Of a DNA stretch of 6,590 bases, positions 1-5,510 are shown in pieces. The DNA is from Ruminococcaceae bacterium UBA5450 (GTDB lineage Bacteria; Bacillota; Clostridia; Oscillospirales; Acutalibacteraceae), in assembly GCA_002424295.1 (NCBI GenBank), contig DIQY01000109.1, forward strand, positions 1 through 6,590. The letters run 5' to 3'. The number at the start of each line of letters is the position of its first letter. The stretch's first letter is position 1. Both the position numbers and the translations under genes were made by a program. The notes below the pieces were generated by a model. It did no database searches. It saw nothing but the letters and a program-made list of their open reading frames with translations, and was not told the DNA's origin.

Positions 1-80
1 TAGCGGGAATCTGCTACAACGATGCGATAAAAAGGGTTCTTTTTGGCACCCATTCTGCGCAAACGAATTTTTACTGCCAT
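1..80 (-). CDS. rpsP: 30S ribosomal protein S16, N-terminal part (runs off the window)
   Basis: The 26 visible codons begin MAVKIRLRRMGAKKNPFYRI and continue VVADSR, which is the highly conserved N-terminus of bacterial ribosomal protein S16. S16 is a primary-type small-subunit protein that binds 16S rRNA in the body of the 30S subunit during assembly. The ATG at position 80 is preceded by a near-perfect Shine-Dalgarno, GGAGGTGA (positions 93 to 86), about 5 nt upstream, so the start is secure. The gene lies 83 nt downstream of ffh on the same strand. The order ylxM-ffh-rpsP is frequent in Bacillota, where rimM, trmD and rplS often follow, but those would lie outside this window. I see no convincing promoter in the spacer, so cotranscription with ffh is the simplest reading. 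The C-terminal two thirds of the protein are missing only because the window ends. Confidence 0.96.
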   Translation of the reverse strand, partial: MAVKIRLRRMGAKKNPFYRIVVADSR

Positions 81-111
81 AATTTTCACCTCCATGTTGA
101 ATTATAATTAT

Positions 112-137
112 TTATCTAATAATTTTTTAATAGATAA
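112..137 (-). repeat. AT-rich inverted repeat in the ffh-rpsP spacer
   Basis: TTATCTA (112-118) and TAGATAA (131-137) are exact reverse complements. Inside them a single A/A mismatch is followed by three more pairs and a short loop. The element lies in the very AT-rich 83-nt spacer between the ffh stop and the rpsP ribosome binding site. It contains almost no G or C and has no trailing U-run of terminator type, so it is not a convincing terminator. It could fold weakly in the transcript and mark an RNA processing point between ffh and rpsP, or it could simply reflect AT richness. A TATAAT (106 to 101) sits just downstream but has no good -35 box. Confidence 0.3.
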
Positions 138-163
138 CAAGTTAATAAAAGTATCTAAGTAAA

Positions 164-1525
164 TTAGAATCCCATTCCGGGGCCCATTCCATTCAGCATT
201 CCAGGCGGAAGCCGAAGCTTTCCTTTTTTGCCGCCCTTTTTCATCATCTTAGTGACTTTTTGAATCTGCTCCATACTGCGGATCAGCTTATTCACATCTT
301 CCACTTTGGTTCCGCTTCCGGCGGCAATACGCCGCTTGCGGCTCGGATTCATTACGGCGGGCTTTTCGCGCTCTTCTTTTGTCATACTGCGAATCATTGC
401 AATTTGCTTATCAACCATGCGGTCATCTACCGCTTTATCATCAATTTTACGGGTATCTACACCGAATTTTTCCAAAACGGAACGCATCGGCCCCATTTTC
501 TGCATCTGCTGGAACTGAGACAAAAGGTCATTGTAATCCAGCTTGTTGTGCATTATCTTCTGAGCAGTCTTACGGGCTTCTTTTTCGTCCATCGTCTGTT
601 CAGCGTTTTCGATCAGGGTCAATACATCGCCCATCCCGAGGATTCGACTTGCCATACGGTCACCGTGAAAAACTTCCAGATCATCAAGTTTCTCGCCGAC
701 TCCGGCATATTTGATGGGCTTTCCGGTAACAGCCTTAACTGAAAGTGCGGCGCCGCCGCGGGTATCGCCGTCGAGCTTTGTCAGAATAACGCCTGTAATC
801 CCAAGCTTATCATCAAATGCTTTTGCAACATTGACCGCTTCCTGACCAGTCATACTATCGACTACCAGCAAAATCTCACTCGGTTTGACTGCCGCTTTGA
901 TATTTTCCAGTTCGTCCATCAGAACATCATCGATCTGCAGTCGGCCGGCTGTATCAATCAAAACAATATCATTGCCATAATCTTTTGCATGTTTAATTGC
1001 TTTTACGCTGATTCTGACCGGATCATCTTTACCCATCTCAAAGACAGGAACGCCGGCCTGTTCTCCGACTACCTGCAGCTGCTTAATTGCAGCCGGACGA
1101 TAAACGTCGCAGGCGACCAGCAGCGGACGATGCCCCTGCCTTTTGAGCAGTTTTCCAAGCTTTGCAGCATGCGTCGTTTTACCGGCGCCCTGCAAACCAC
1201 AGAGCAGTACAATACATGGCCCGGAAGATGGCATCTTGAGGCGCATATCCGCGTCGTCGGTCCCCATCAGCTTTGTCAGTTCTTCATTGACAATTTTGAC
1301 CACCATCTGGCTAGGCGTCAGACTTTCCATCACTTCACTGCCGATTGCGCGTTCTGTTACCCGGTTGGTAAAATCTTTTGCAACCTTATAATTGACGTCT
1401 GCTTCCAGAAGTGCCATGCGAACTTCACGCATTGCTGTTTTAACGTCCGCTTCGGAAAGTTTTCCTTTCGATTTTAACTTTTTAAAAGCCGCCGAAAGTT
1501 TATCCGATAAGCCTTCAAATGCCAT
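164..1525 (-). CDS. ffh: Signal recognition particle protein Ffh (SRP54 family GTPase)
   Basis: Ffh is the protein subunit of the bacterial SRP. It binds hydrophobic signal sequences on nascent chains and SRP RNA, and with its receptor FtsY delivers ribosomes to the membrane translocon. The 453 residues match the usual family length. The N domain covers roughly 1-95. The G domain shows the P-loop GLQGAGKTT (110-118), DVYRPAA (140-146), DTAGR (191-195), TKLDGD (249-254) with DTRGG (254-258), and GVGEK (275-279). The M domain runs from about 300 and carries the SRP RNA-binding segment SRKRRIAAGSG (395-405) and a Met/Gly-rich tail. The ATG at 1525 has AAGGGAG 7 nt upstream. The gene starts 13 nt after the ylxM stop, consistent with coexpression from the promoter ahead of ylxM. 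One oddity is that the M-domain finger loop after MGPM lacks the Leu/Met-Pro-Gly usually seen there and instead reads LEKFGVDTRK. Otherwise it looks fully functional. Confidence 0.98.
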   Translation of the reverse strand: MAFEGLSDKLSAAFKKLKSKGKLSEADVKTAMREVRMALLEADVNYKVAKDFTNRVTERAIGSEVMESLTPSQMVVKIVNEELTKLMGTDDADMRLKMPSSGPCIVLLCGLQGAGKTTHAAKLGKLLKRQGHRPLLVACDVYRPAAIKQLQVVGEQAGVPVFEMGKDDPVRISVKAIKHAKDYGNDIVLIDTAGRLQIDDVLMDELENIKAAVKPSEILLVVDSMTGQEAVNVAKAFDDKLGITGVILTKLDGDTRGGAALSVKAVTGKPIKYAGVGEKLDDLEVFHGDRMASRILGMGDVLTLIENAEQTMDEKEARKTAQKIMHNKLDYNDLLSQFQQMQKMGPMRSVLEKFGVDTRKIDDKAVDDRMVDKQIAMIRSMTKEEREKPAVMNPSRKRRIAAGSGTKVEDVNKLIRSMEQIQKVTKMMKKGGKKGKLRLPPGMLNGMGPGMGF

Positions 1526-1538
1526 AGATGCACTCCCT

Positions 1539-1913
1539 TCATTCTTCAGTCAGATTGTTCAAATTTTCGACCGCAGAGAGAATCTTATCGAGTTCTCCTG
1601 TAATATCACGGTTATAAAGGAACCGTTTATTATAATCCTGAATATTGTGCGTGCTTTGATCAACGATTTGAAGAGATTCTTTAATCTCACGGAACCGCTT
1701 TAAAAAGCCCAGGTGGTCTTCCATTTCAAAAAGCTGCGCTTCACCGCGTTTAATGGCATCTCTTACCCCCTGACGGGTAATCCCCTCGTTTTCCGCAATC
1801 TCAGCGAGAGACAAATCATCATTATAGTAATAATCCAGTACTTTACGCTGTTTTTGAGTCAGCATAGAACCATAATAGTCCAACAAAACAGATACTTCCA
1901 AGTTCTTTGCCAT
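1539..1913 (-). CDS. ylxM: YlxM/p13-like HTH protein of the SRP operon
   Basis: This 124-residue protein belongs by sequence and position to the YlxM (UPF0122) family, small proteins encoded directly upstream of ffh in many Bacillota. Residues about 18-62 resemble sigma-70 region 4: LTQKQRKVLDYYYNDDLSLA is followed by a helix-turn-helix, LAEIAENEGITRQGVRDAIK (36-55). The C-terminal half is charged and helical, with a probable coiled-coil tail. In streptococci YlxM has been linked to SRP function, but its exact role is unsettled, so I do not assign it as a transcription factor. The ATG at 1913 has GAAGGAG 5 nt upstream. It is the first gene after a consensus promoter and a 14-nt palindrome, so it is probably the lead gene of the ylxM-ffh-rpsP unit. 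Confidence 0.93.
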   Translation of the reverse strand: MAKNLEVSVLLDYYGSMLTQKQRKVLDYYYNDDLSLAEIAENEGITRQGVRDAIKRGEAQLFEMEDHLGFLKRFREIKESLQIVDQSTHNIQDYNKRFLYNRDITGELDKILSAVENLNNLTEE

Positions 1914-1930
1914 GCTGTCTCCTTCTTTCT

Positions 1931-1944
1931 GTAAAGTGCTTTAC
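1931..1944. promoter_or_regulatory. 14-nt palindrome in the ylxM leader, candidate operator
   Basis: GTAAAG-TG-CTTTAC has perfect 6-nt arms around a 2-nt centre. It lies downstream of the -10 box, starting roughly 11 to 12 nt after the expected transcription start and ending 17 nt before the ylxM ATG. A site here could bind a dimeric repressor that blocks the promoter. As RNA, a loop of only 2 nt would be poor, which favours DNA recognition over a hairpin. The binding protein is unknown. YlxM itself is an HTH protein, but autoregulation is only a guess. Confidence 0.35.
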
Positions 1945-1961
1945 TTTTACACGCAAGAAAA

Positions 1962-1990
1962 ATTATACCGTATTCGATTTAAAATGTCAA
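1962..1990 (-). promoter_or_regulatory. Consensus sigma-A promoter for ylxM-ffh-rpsP
   Basis: On the minus strand TTGACA (1990-1985) is followed by exactly 17 nt and then TATAAT (1967-1962), matching the housekeeping sigma-70/sigma-A consensus at all 12 positions with optimal spacing. The expected start is near 1955, giving a leader of about 40 nt before ylxM. The promoter lies just downstream of the mutS2 terminator, so it marks the boundary between two transcription units. The perfect boxes suggest strong constitutive transcription, as expected for SRP and ribosomal protein genes. Confidence 0.93.
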
Positions 1991-2010
1991 CCATAAATTT
2001 TTGCCGTCAA

Positions 2011-2042
2011 AAAACAAAAAGGACGAAAAAATTCGTCCTTTT
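2011..2042 (-). terminator. Rho-independent terminator after mutS2
   Basis: An 11-bp perfect stem, AAAAGGACGAA with TTCGTCCTTTT (2017-2027 and 2032-2042), encloses a 4-nt loop. On the minus strand the stem runs straight into a U-rich tract (TTTTTGTTTTTT including the stem end). It begins 9 nt after the mutS2 stop and ends about 20 nt before the -35 box of the next operon. It would separate the recO-mutS2 transcript from ylxM-ffh-rpsP. The reverse orientation also has a T-rich stretch, but I see no plus-strand gene for it to terminate. Confidence 0.93.
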
Positions 2043-2051
2043 GATTGTTCT

Positions 2052-3269
2052 TTATTTTAATTCTGCAATCGTAACGCCGCTTTCGCCCTCGCCATAAGTT
2101 CCTAAGCGAAAGCTCTTAACGCTGGGATGATGTTTCAAATGCTCCTGCACCGCTTTTCGCAGAACGCCGGTTCCTTTTCCGTGAATCAGCATCACTTGGG
2201 AAAGGCCGCCCAGCTGGGCATGATCCAAGAACTGATCCACATGAAAAATTGCTTCGTCGGCATTTTCTCCGCGCAAATCAAGCTCTGCTTTTGCCTGCGT
2301 CTCTATTGCAGTACGGGTTACTGCCCGACGAGTTCCCACGGTGCCGCGCTTTTTCTGTTGCCGATTGGTGAGAAGGCGCAAATTTTCAATTGGTACCTGT
2401 GTTTTAATGATTCCTGCCTGCACCAAGACCGTCTTCCCGCCTTTTTCCGCTTCCAGCACAACCGCTTCTTTATCCAGATCAAAAATCAAAACAGGATCTC
2501 CGGATTTCAGCGGACGGGGCAGTACATAATGATCGTCCTTTTTCTGATTTACTGGGTCTGCCTGCTCTTCCAATCCCCGCAGTCCCGCTTTGATCCTCGC
2601 CTTTTCTTCAGCCGAAATCACACGGTCTTTCTGCTTTTTTAACGCTTCCAGCTCTTCCAAAAGCTCATCCGCCTGTCCGCGGGTCCGGGAAACTAAAAGT
2701 GCTGCTTTTTCGCGTGCCTCATCCATTTCCTGCTGCATTTCCTTCTGAATTTTTTCGCGCTCACCGGCAGCTTCCTTTTTCAGTTCTTGTGCCTGCAGCT
2801 TTGCCTCTTCAGCCTCTTTTTTCTGTGTTTCCAACTGCTGACGATTTTCTTCCAGCTGCTTTACTACATTTTCAAAGCGAAGATTTTCATTGGAAACGAA
2901 TGTTTTAGCGCGCGTTACTACCGTCTCTGAAAGACCTAAACGAAGCGAAATTGCAAATGCATTGCTGCGCCCCGGCACTCCAATCAAAAGGCGGTAAGTG
3001 GGGCACAATGTCTGCACATCAAATTCGCAGCAGGCGTTTTCGACTTCCGGAGTCTGCAAAGCGTATGCTTTTAGCTCCGCATAATGCGTGGTTGCAGCAA
3101 TTTTAGCTCCGGTCGTCCTCAGCTGCTCCAAAATGGCCATTGCTAGCGCTGCGCCTTCGATTGGGTCTGTCCCCGCTCCCAGCTCATCGAGGAGCACCAA
3201 GCTGTGTTCATCCGCCTGCTTCAAAATTGCGATCTGATTCACCATATGGGCGGAAAACGTAGAAAGACT
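2052..3269 (-). pseudogene. mutS2: MutS2 C-terminal fragment: Walker B, coiled coil, Smr (no start of its own)
   Basis: This is the downstream frame, from SLSTFS to the stop, 405 codons. In restored full-length numbering it holds Walker B LVLLDE (411-416) with GAGTDP, ATTHYAELK (446-454), a long Glu/Lys/Gln-rich coiled coil (about 515-620), a beta-rich KOW-like segment (about 640-687), and the Smr domain (about 715-792) with LDLRG (717-721) and HGKGTG (750-755). The frame is open upstream to a TTG at 3305, and its first ATG is at 3245, but neither has a Shine-Dalgarno. Independent translation is therefore unlikely. The intact frame and motifs indicate that selection acted on it until very recently. 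Confidence 0.75.
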
Positions 3270-4431
3270 TCTGTTCAATCGACTGCTCGTCGCCAATATC
3301 CGCAAGTACTCTGCTAAAGACGGATACTTCGCTCTGCTCCGCTGCGGGAATCAGCAAGCCGCACATCGCCATCAGGCAGAAAAGTCCCACCGTTTTAAGG
3401 GAAACGGTCTTGCCGCCGGTATTAGGGCCTGTAATCACCAGCGTATCGAAATCCTCCCCCAAACGAATATCGGTTGGGACTACTTTATTAGCCGCAATCA
3501 AAGGGTGACGTGCTTTTTTAAGGTTGATCATACCCCGGTCGTTGAGAACCGGCTTTGTAGCCTTCATCTGATACCCAAGGTTTGCTTTCGCGAAAATCAT
3601 ATTGATTTCCACTGCGGAATTGTATCCCGTTACGATCGTACTTGCAAAGCTGCCGACTTCTGCCGACAGCTCTCCTAAAATCCGTTCAATCTCTGCGCGC
3701 TCTCTGCTTTCCAGCACTCGAATTTCATTATTCGCTTCCACAACAGCCATCGGCTCCACAAAAATGGTAGCACCGCTGCCCGAAGTATCGTGAACAAGGC
3801 CGGGTACATTCCCTCGGCATTCTGCTTTTACCGGAACAACATAACGGCTTTCCCTTTGCGTGATAATAGGTTCCTGAAGATATTTTTGATAAGTCGGAGA
3901 ATGAATCATATGGTCAAGTTTTTCCCGCGCCCTTGCTCCCGCCGCACGCATTTTTCTGCGGATAGAGGCAAGCTCCGGAGAAGCATTATCACTCACTTCT
4001 TCTTCCGAAATCACCACATTAAAGATTCGGTCTTCCAAATATTTATTTGGCATCAGATTGGAAAATCTCCATTCCAATACCGTTTTTAGCCCGGCACTTT
4101 TCTGCCGCCAGTCATAAATACCCCGCAAGGCACGCAGAGTCTCCCCAATTCTGAGAAGTTCCGTCAAATTGAGCAGTCCGCCCGCTTCTGCCCGGCGAAC
4201 CGCATTCGTCACATTATAAAGTTCTCGGAACGACGGCGCACCAAACTGTGCGATCATCCGATAAGCGTCCCATGTTTCTTCTAAAAGCGCAGAAGCTTCC
4301 TCCAAAGTGCCGGCAGGCCGCAGTTCCATCGCCATCTGTGCTGCATCGTCGCAGTCAGTCTGCTCCGCCAAAAGTGCAAGAATTTTGGGCAGTTCCAGTG
4401 CTTTTAGATGATGATTATTTTCAAGTCTCAT
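3208..4431 (-). CDS. mutS2: MutS2 N-terminal fragment with Walker A (product as written)
   Basis: This is the product of the sequence as given: 407 residues, of which 1-387 are genuine MutS2 and 388-407 are out-of-frame residues. It contains the N-terminal helical/lever region, the conserved stretch around RYVVPVKAECRGNVPGLVHD (196-215) continuing TSGSGATIFVEP, and the ATPase start with Walker A GPNTGGKT (335-342) and DIGDEQSIEQ (378-387). It lacks Walker B, the H-loop motif, the coiled coil and the Smr domain. By family knowledge such a fragment could not hydrolyse ATP or act as a nuclease, and might be degraded. The start is well supported by the Shine-Dalgarno and the ATGA coupling to recO. 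Confidence 0.75.
   Translation of the reverse strand: MRLENNHHLKALELPKILALLAEQTDCDDAAQMAMELRPAGTLEEASALLEETWDAYRMIAQFGAPSFRELYNVTNAVRRAEAGGLLNLTELLRIGETLRALRGIYDWRQKSAGLKTVLEWRFSNLMPNKYLEDRIFNVVISEEEVSDNASPELASIRRKMRAAGARAREKLDHMIHSPTYQKYLQEPIITQRESRYVVPVKAECRGNVPGLVHDTSGSGATIFVEPMAVVEANNEIRVLESRERAEIERILGELSAEVGSFASTIVTGYNSAVEINMIFAKANLGYQMKATKPVLNDRGMINLKKARHPLIAANKVVPTDIRLGEDFDTLVITGPNTGGKTVSLKTVGLFCLMAMCGLLIPAAEQSEVSVFSRVLADIGDEQSIEQKSFYVFRPYGESDRNFEAGG
3267..3273 (-). other. Frameshift point in mutS2 (+1 base)
   Basis: On the coding strand CAG (3273-3271, Gln387) is followed by AAGT, where AGT (Ser) is expected. Deleting either A of the pair at 3270/3269 restores the frame. The run is only two bases long, so this is not a classic homopolymer miscount. 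There is no in-frame slow codon or stop, and no obvious upstream Shine-Dalgarno-like stimulator, so programmed frameshifting is not supported. Confidence 0.85.
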
Positions 4432-5216
4432 AATTTTTTATCCTTTTGATTGGAATCAGCCGCATTTTCATCATCTTTGATGGAATGATAAAAATCCAGC
4501 GTTTGAAAAGAACGCTCCAACGTATTGATTATGTAAGATTCGCTGGCGCGGTTTAATTCTTTTAATCCCTCTTCCGATAGGGAAAATGAAAACAATTTTG
4601 AAAAATCCGCATAAATAGTATGCCTGAGCGCAGTCAATGCTCCCCTATGAAGCGGAACCTTTCCCTCATAATCCCCTTTGCAGCAGGAAGCACAAGTCAG
4701 TGTTCCCTCCCGGGGAGAAAAGAGCATCAGGTCGGCTTCATAGGCACCGCAGTCTTTACAGCAAATTAGATCGGGCATATATCCAGCCAGAGAAAGCATG
4801 CGCATTTCGACAGCTGCCTTGATAATAGGAAGCGGACGCTTTTGTTTGCACATCAAATAAAAAGCATTTAATAGCAAGCGCAAAAAATCCCCTGCACCAT
4901 CATCTTCTGGAGCCAGCACACCCACCAGCTCACAAAAATACTGGGCAAGGGACAGCCGTGCAAGATCCTGCCGAAGTTCAAAAAAGACTTTGATCGGCTG
5001 GGCATCATCAATCGTATTCGCTGTTTTCCCTTCAAAAAGGGTCAGCTCAGAATAGCAAAAAAGCTGAGTTGCCGAAACAAGCGCGCTTTTTGCGGCACGG
5101 CTGCGGCGTGCAAATGCATGTACGACTCCGCAGTCTTTGGTAAGTACCGTTACTGCGCGGTCACTCTCGCCCACCTCCGAAGTCCTGATGATCAGTCCCC
5201 GTGTATTCAACCGCAT
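4428..5216 (-). CDS. recO: DNA repair/recombination protein RecO
   Basis: RecO binds single-stranded DNA and SSB, and with RecR (and RecF) loads RecA onto gaps during recombinational repair. The 262 residues fit the family. The N-terminus MRLNTRGLIIRTSEVGESDR and following residues to about 80 form the expected OB-fold, with the typical 'GESD..VTVLTKDCG' pattern. A helical domain follows, with a CX2C...CX2C zinc-binding cluster (Cys153, Cys156, Cys175, Cys178). The ATG at 5216 is fixed by AAAGGAGGGG ending 4 nt upstream. The start lies inside the yqzL reading frame and the stop overlaps the mutS2 start by 4 nt, so translation is probably coupled on both sides. The charged C-terminal tail (DENAADSNQKDKKL) looks variable. 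Confidence 0.96.
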   Translation of the reverse strand: MRLNTRGLIIRTSEVGESDRAVTVLTKDCGVVHAFARRSRAAKSALVSATQLFCYSELTLFEGKTANTIDDAQPIKVFFELRQDLARLSLAQYFCELVGVLAPEDDGAGDFLRLLLNAFYLMCKQKRPLPIIKAAVEMRMLSLAGYMPDLICCKDCGAYEADLMLFSPREGTLTCASCCKGDYEGKVPLHRGALTALRHTIYADFSKLFSFSLSEEGLKELNRASESYIINTLERSFQTLDFYHSIKDDENAADSNQKDKKL

Positions 5217-5325
5217 CAGGCCCCTCCTTTATCTGCTGAGCATTGTGTTTTAGCTGGGCGTAGACAAGATAATCCTGCACCCTGCCGGTCTCTTGAAAAC
5301 AAGACCAAGCCGATTTTTCGTCCAT
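5161..5325 (-). CDS. yqzL: YqzL-like small protein of unknown function
   Basis: This 54-residue ORF lies between era and recO, the position of the small YqzL-family gene in Bacillus and many clostridia. Residues 7-20 show the recognisable pattern W-x2-F-x2-TG-x-V-x2-YL (WSCFQETGRVQDYL). I place it in the family from memory of that pattern and the synteny. The function is unknown; there is no signal peptide, membrane segment or metal motif. I chose the ATG at 5325 because AGGAAAGGGG lies 10 nt upstream and the family motif starts 6 residues in. The frame is open further upstream to a TTG at 5490, but that extension has no family-like content. Its last 18 codons overlap recO by 56 nt, longer than usual, and include the recO Shine-Dalgarno. 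Confidence 0.78.
   Translation of the reverse strand: MDEKSAWSCFQETGRVQDYLVYAQLKHNAQQIKEGPDAVEYTGTDHQDFGGGRE
5221..5230 (-). promoter_or_regulatory. recO ribosome binding site within yqzL
   Basis: AAAGGAGGGG on the minus strand ends 4 nt before the recO ATG, with GGAGG complementary to the 3' end of 16S rRNA. It fixes the recO start and lies inside the yqzL coding frame, so ribosomes finishing yqzL pass over it. Confidence 0.85.
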
Positions 5326-5340
5326 ACTGAAAACGCCCCT

Positions 5341-5376
5341 TTCCTGTTGTCGTACAAGAATCATTATGTACAGGAA
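5341..5376 (-). repeat. Inverted repeat next to the yqzL ribosome binding site
   Basis: TTCCTGT (5341-5347) and ACAGGAA (5370-5376) are exact reverse complements separated by 22 nt. On the transcript the second arm (ACAGGAA) runs directly into the AGGGG of the yqzL Shine-Dalgarno, so pairing could partly mask the site. The spacer also holds a smaller TTGT-ACG-ACAA repeat. It could be an mRNA hairpin, a protein site or chance; 7-nt arms with a long loop are only weak evidence. Confidence 0.3.
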
Positions 5377-5476
5377 TCCGTCCCAGTATGAGTGGAAAAT
5401 AAATGAATATTCGTCAAAATCGGACGTTTTTTTCTCTTCTTTTGTGTTATGAAAAAGAATTTTTGAAAGATTTTCT

Positions 5477-5510
5477 AAAAAAGGAATCAATGATCCAAAA
5501 GATCATTGCC
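5477..5510 (-). terminator. Possible weak terminator at the end of era
   Basis: CAATGATC and GATCATTG (5488-5495, 5501-5508) form a perfect 8-bp stem around a 5-nt loop. A further GG/CC pairing across a 3-nt bulge leads straight into six U residues (5482-5477) on the minus strand. The hairpin spans the era stop codon and its last codons. The stem is AU-rich, so it would be leaky at best. If active it would lower transcription into yqzL-recO-mutS2, and I see no clear promoter in the following gap to compensate. Confidence 0.4.

Larger units (their letters stand above)
2052..4431 (-). pseudogene. mutS2: Endonuclease MutS2, interrupted by a single-base frameshift
   Basis: MutS2 is a MutS paralogue that lacks the mismatch-recognition domain. 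It has an ABC-type ATPase core and a C-terminal Smr nuclease domain, and is associated with control of recombination and, in Bacillus, with resolving collided ribosomes. The coding strand reads in one frame through DIGDEQSIEQ and continues with SLSTFSAHMV in another frame. One extra A at 3269/3270 (GAACAG-A-AGTCTT) explains the break. Without it the protein would be 792 residues, the normal family length, with all motifs in order. The ATG at 4431 overlaps the recO stop (ATGA) and has AAGGA 9 nt upstream inside recO. The roughly 1.2 kb after the break keeps a clean frame and all conserved motifs, so the lesion is recent, is a sequence error, or is somehow tolerated. As written, the gene makes no full-length product. 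Confidence 0.85.

Noticed and set aside
260..742. 160-codon plus-strand open frame opposite ffh
   Set aside because: It lies antisense within ffh, has no family-like content and no ribosome binding site, and its length follows from the codon bias of the real gene. The same applies to the other plus-strand frames inside ffh, mutS2, recO and era.
3243..3245. Reinitiation of the MutS2 C-terminal half at an internal ATG
   Set aside because: The upstream bases are pyrimidine-rich with no Shine-Dalgarno, and the ATG lies inside a conserved motif, so it is not a natural start.
3208..3305. Programmed ribosomal frameshift in mutS2
   Set aside because: There is no slippery heptamer, no in-frame stop or rare-codon pause at the shift point, and no upstream Shine-Dalgarno-like stimulator. 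I know of no MutS2 family precedent.
5380..5425. Promoter for yqzL-recO (TTGACG ... CATACT)
   Set aside because: The two boxes are about 21 nt apart, too far for a sigma-A promoter, and no better -10 lies at 16 to 18 nt.
5326..5490. N-terminal extension of yqzL to a TTG overlapping the era stop
   Set aside because: The frame is open and TTGA overlap starts exist, but the family motif begins right after the ATG at 5325, which has its own ribosome binding site. The extension would also be translated through the candidate terminator hairpin.
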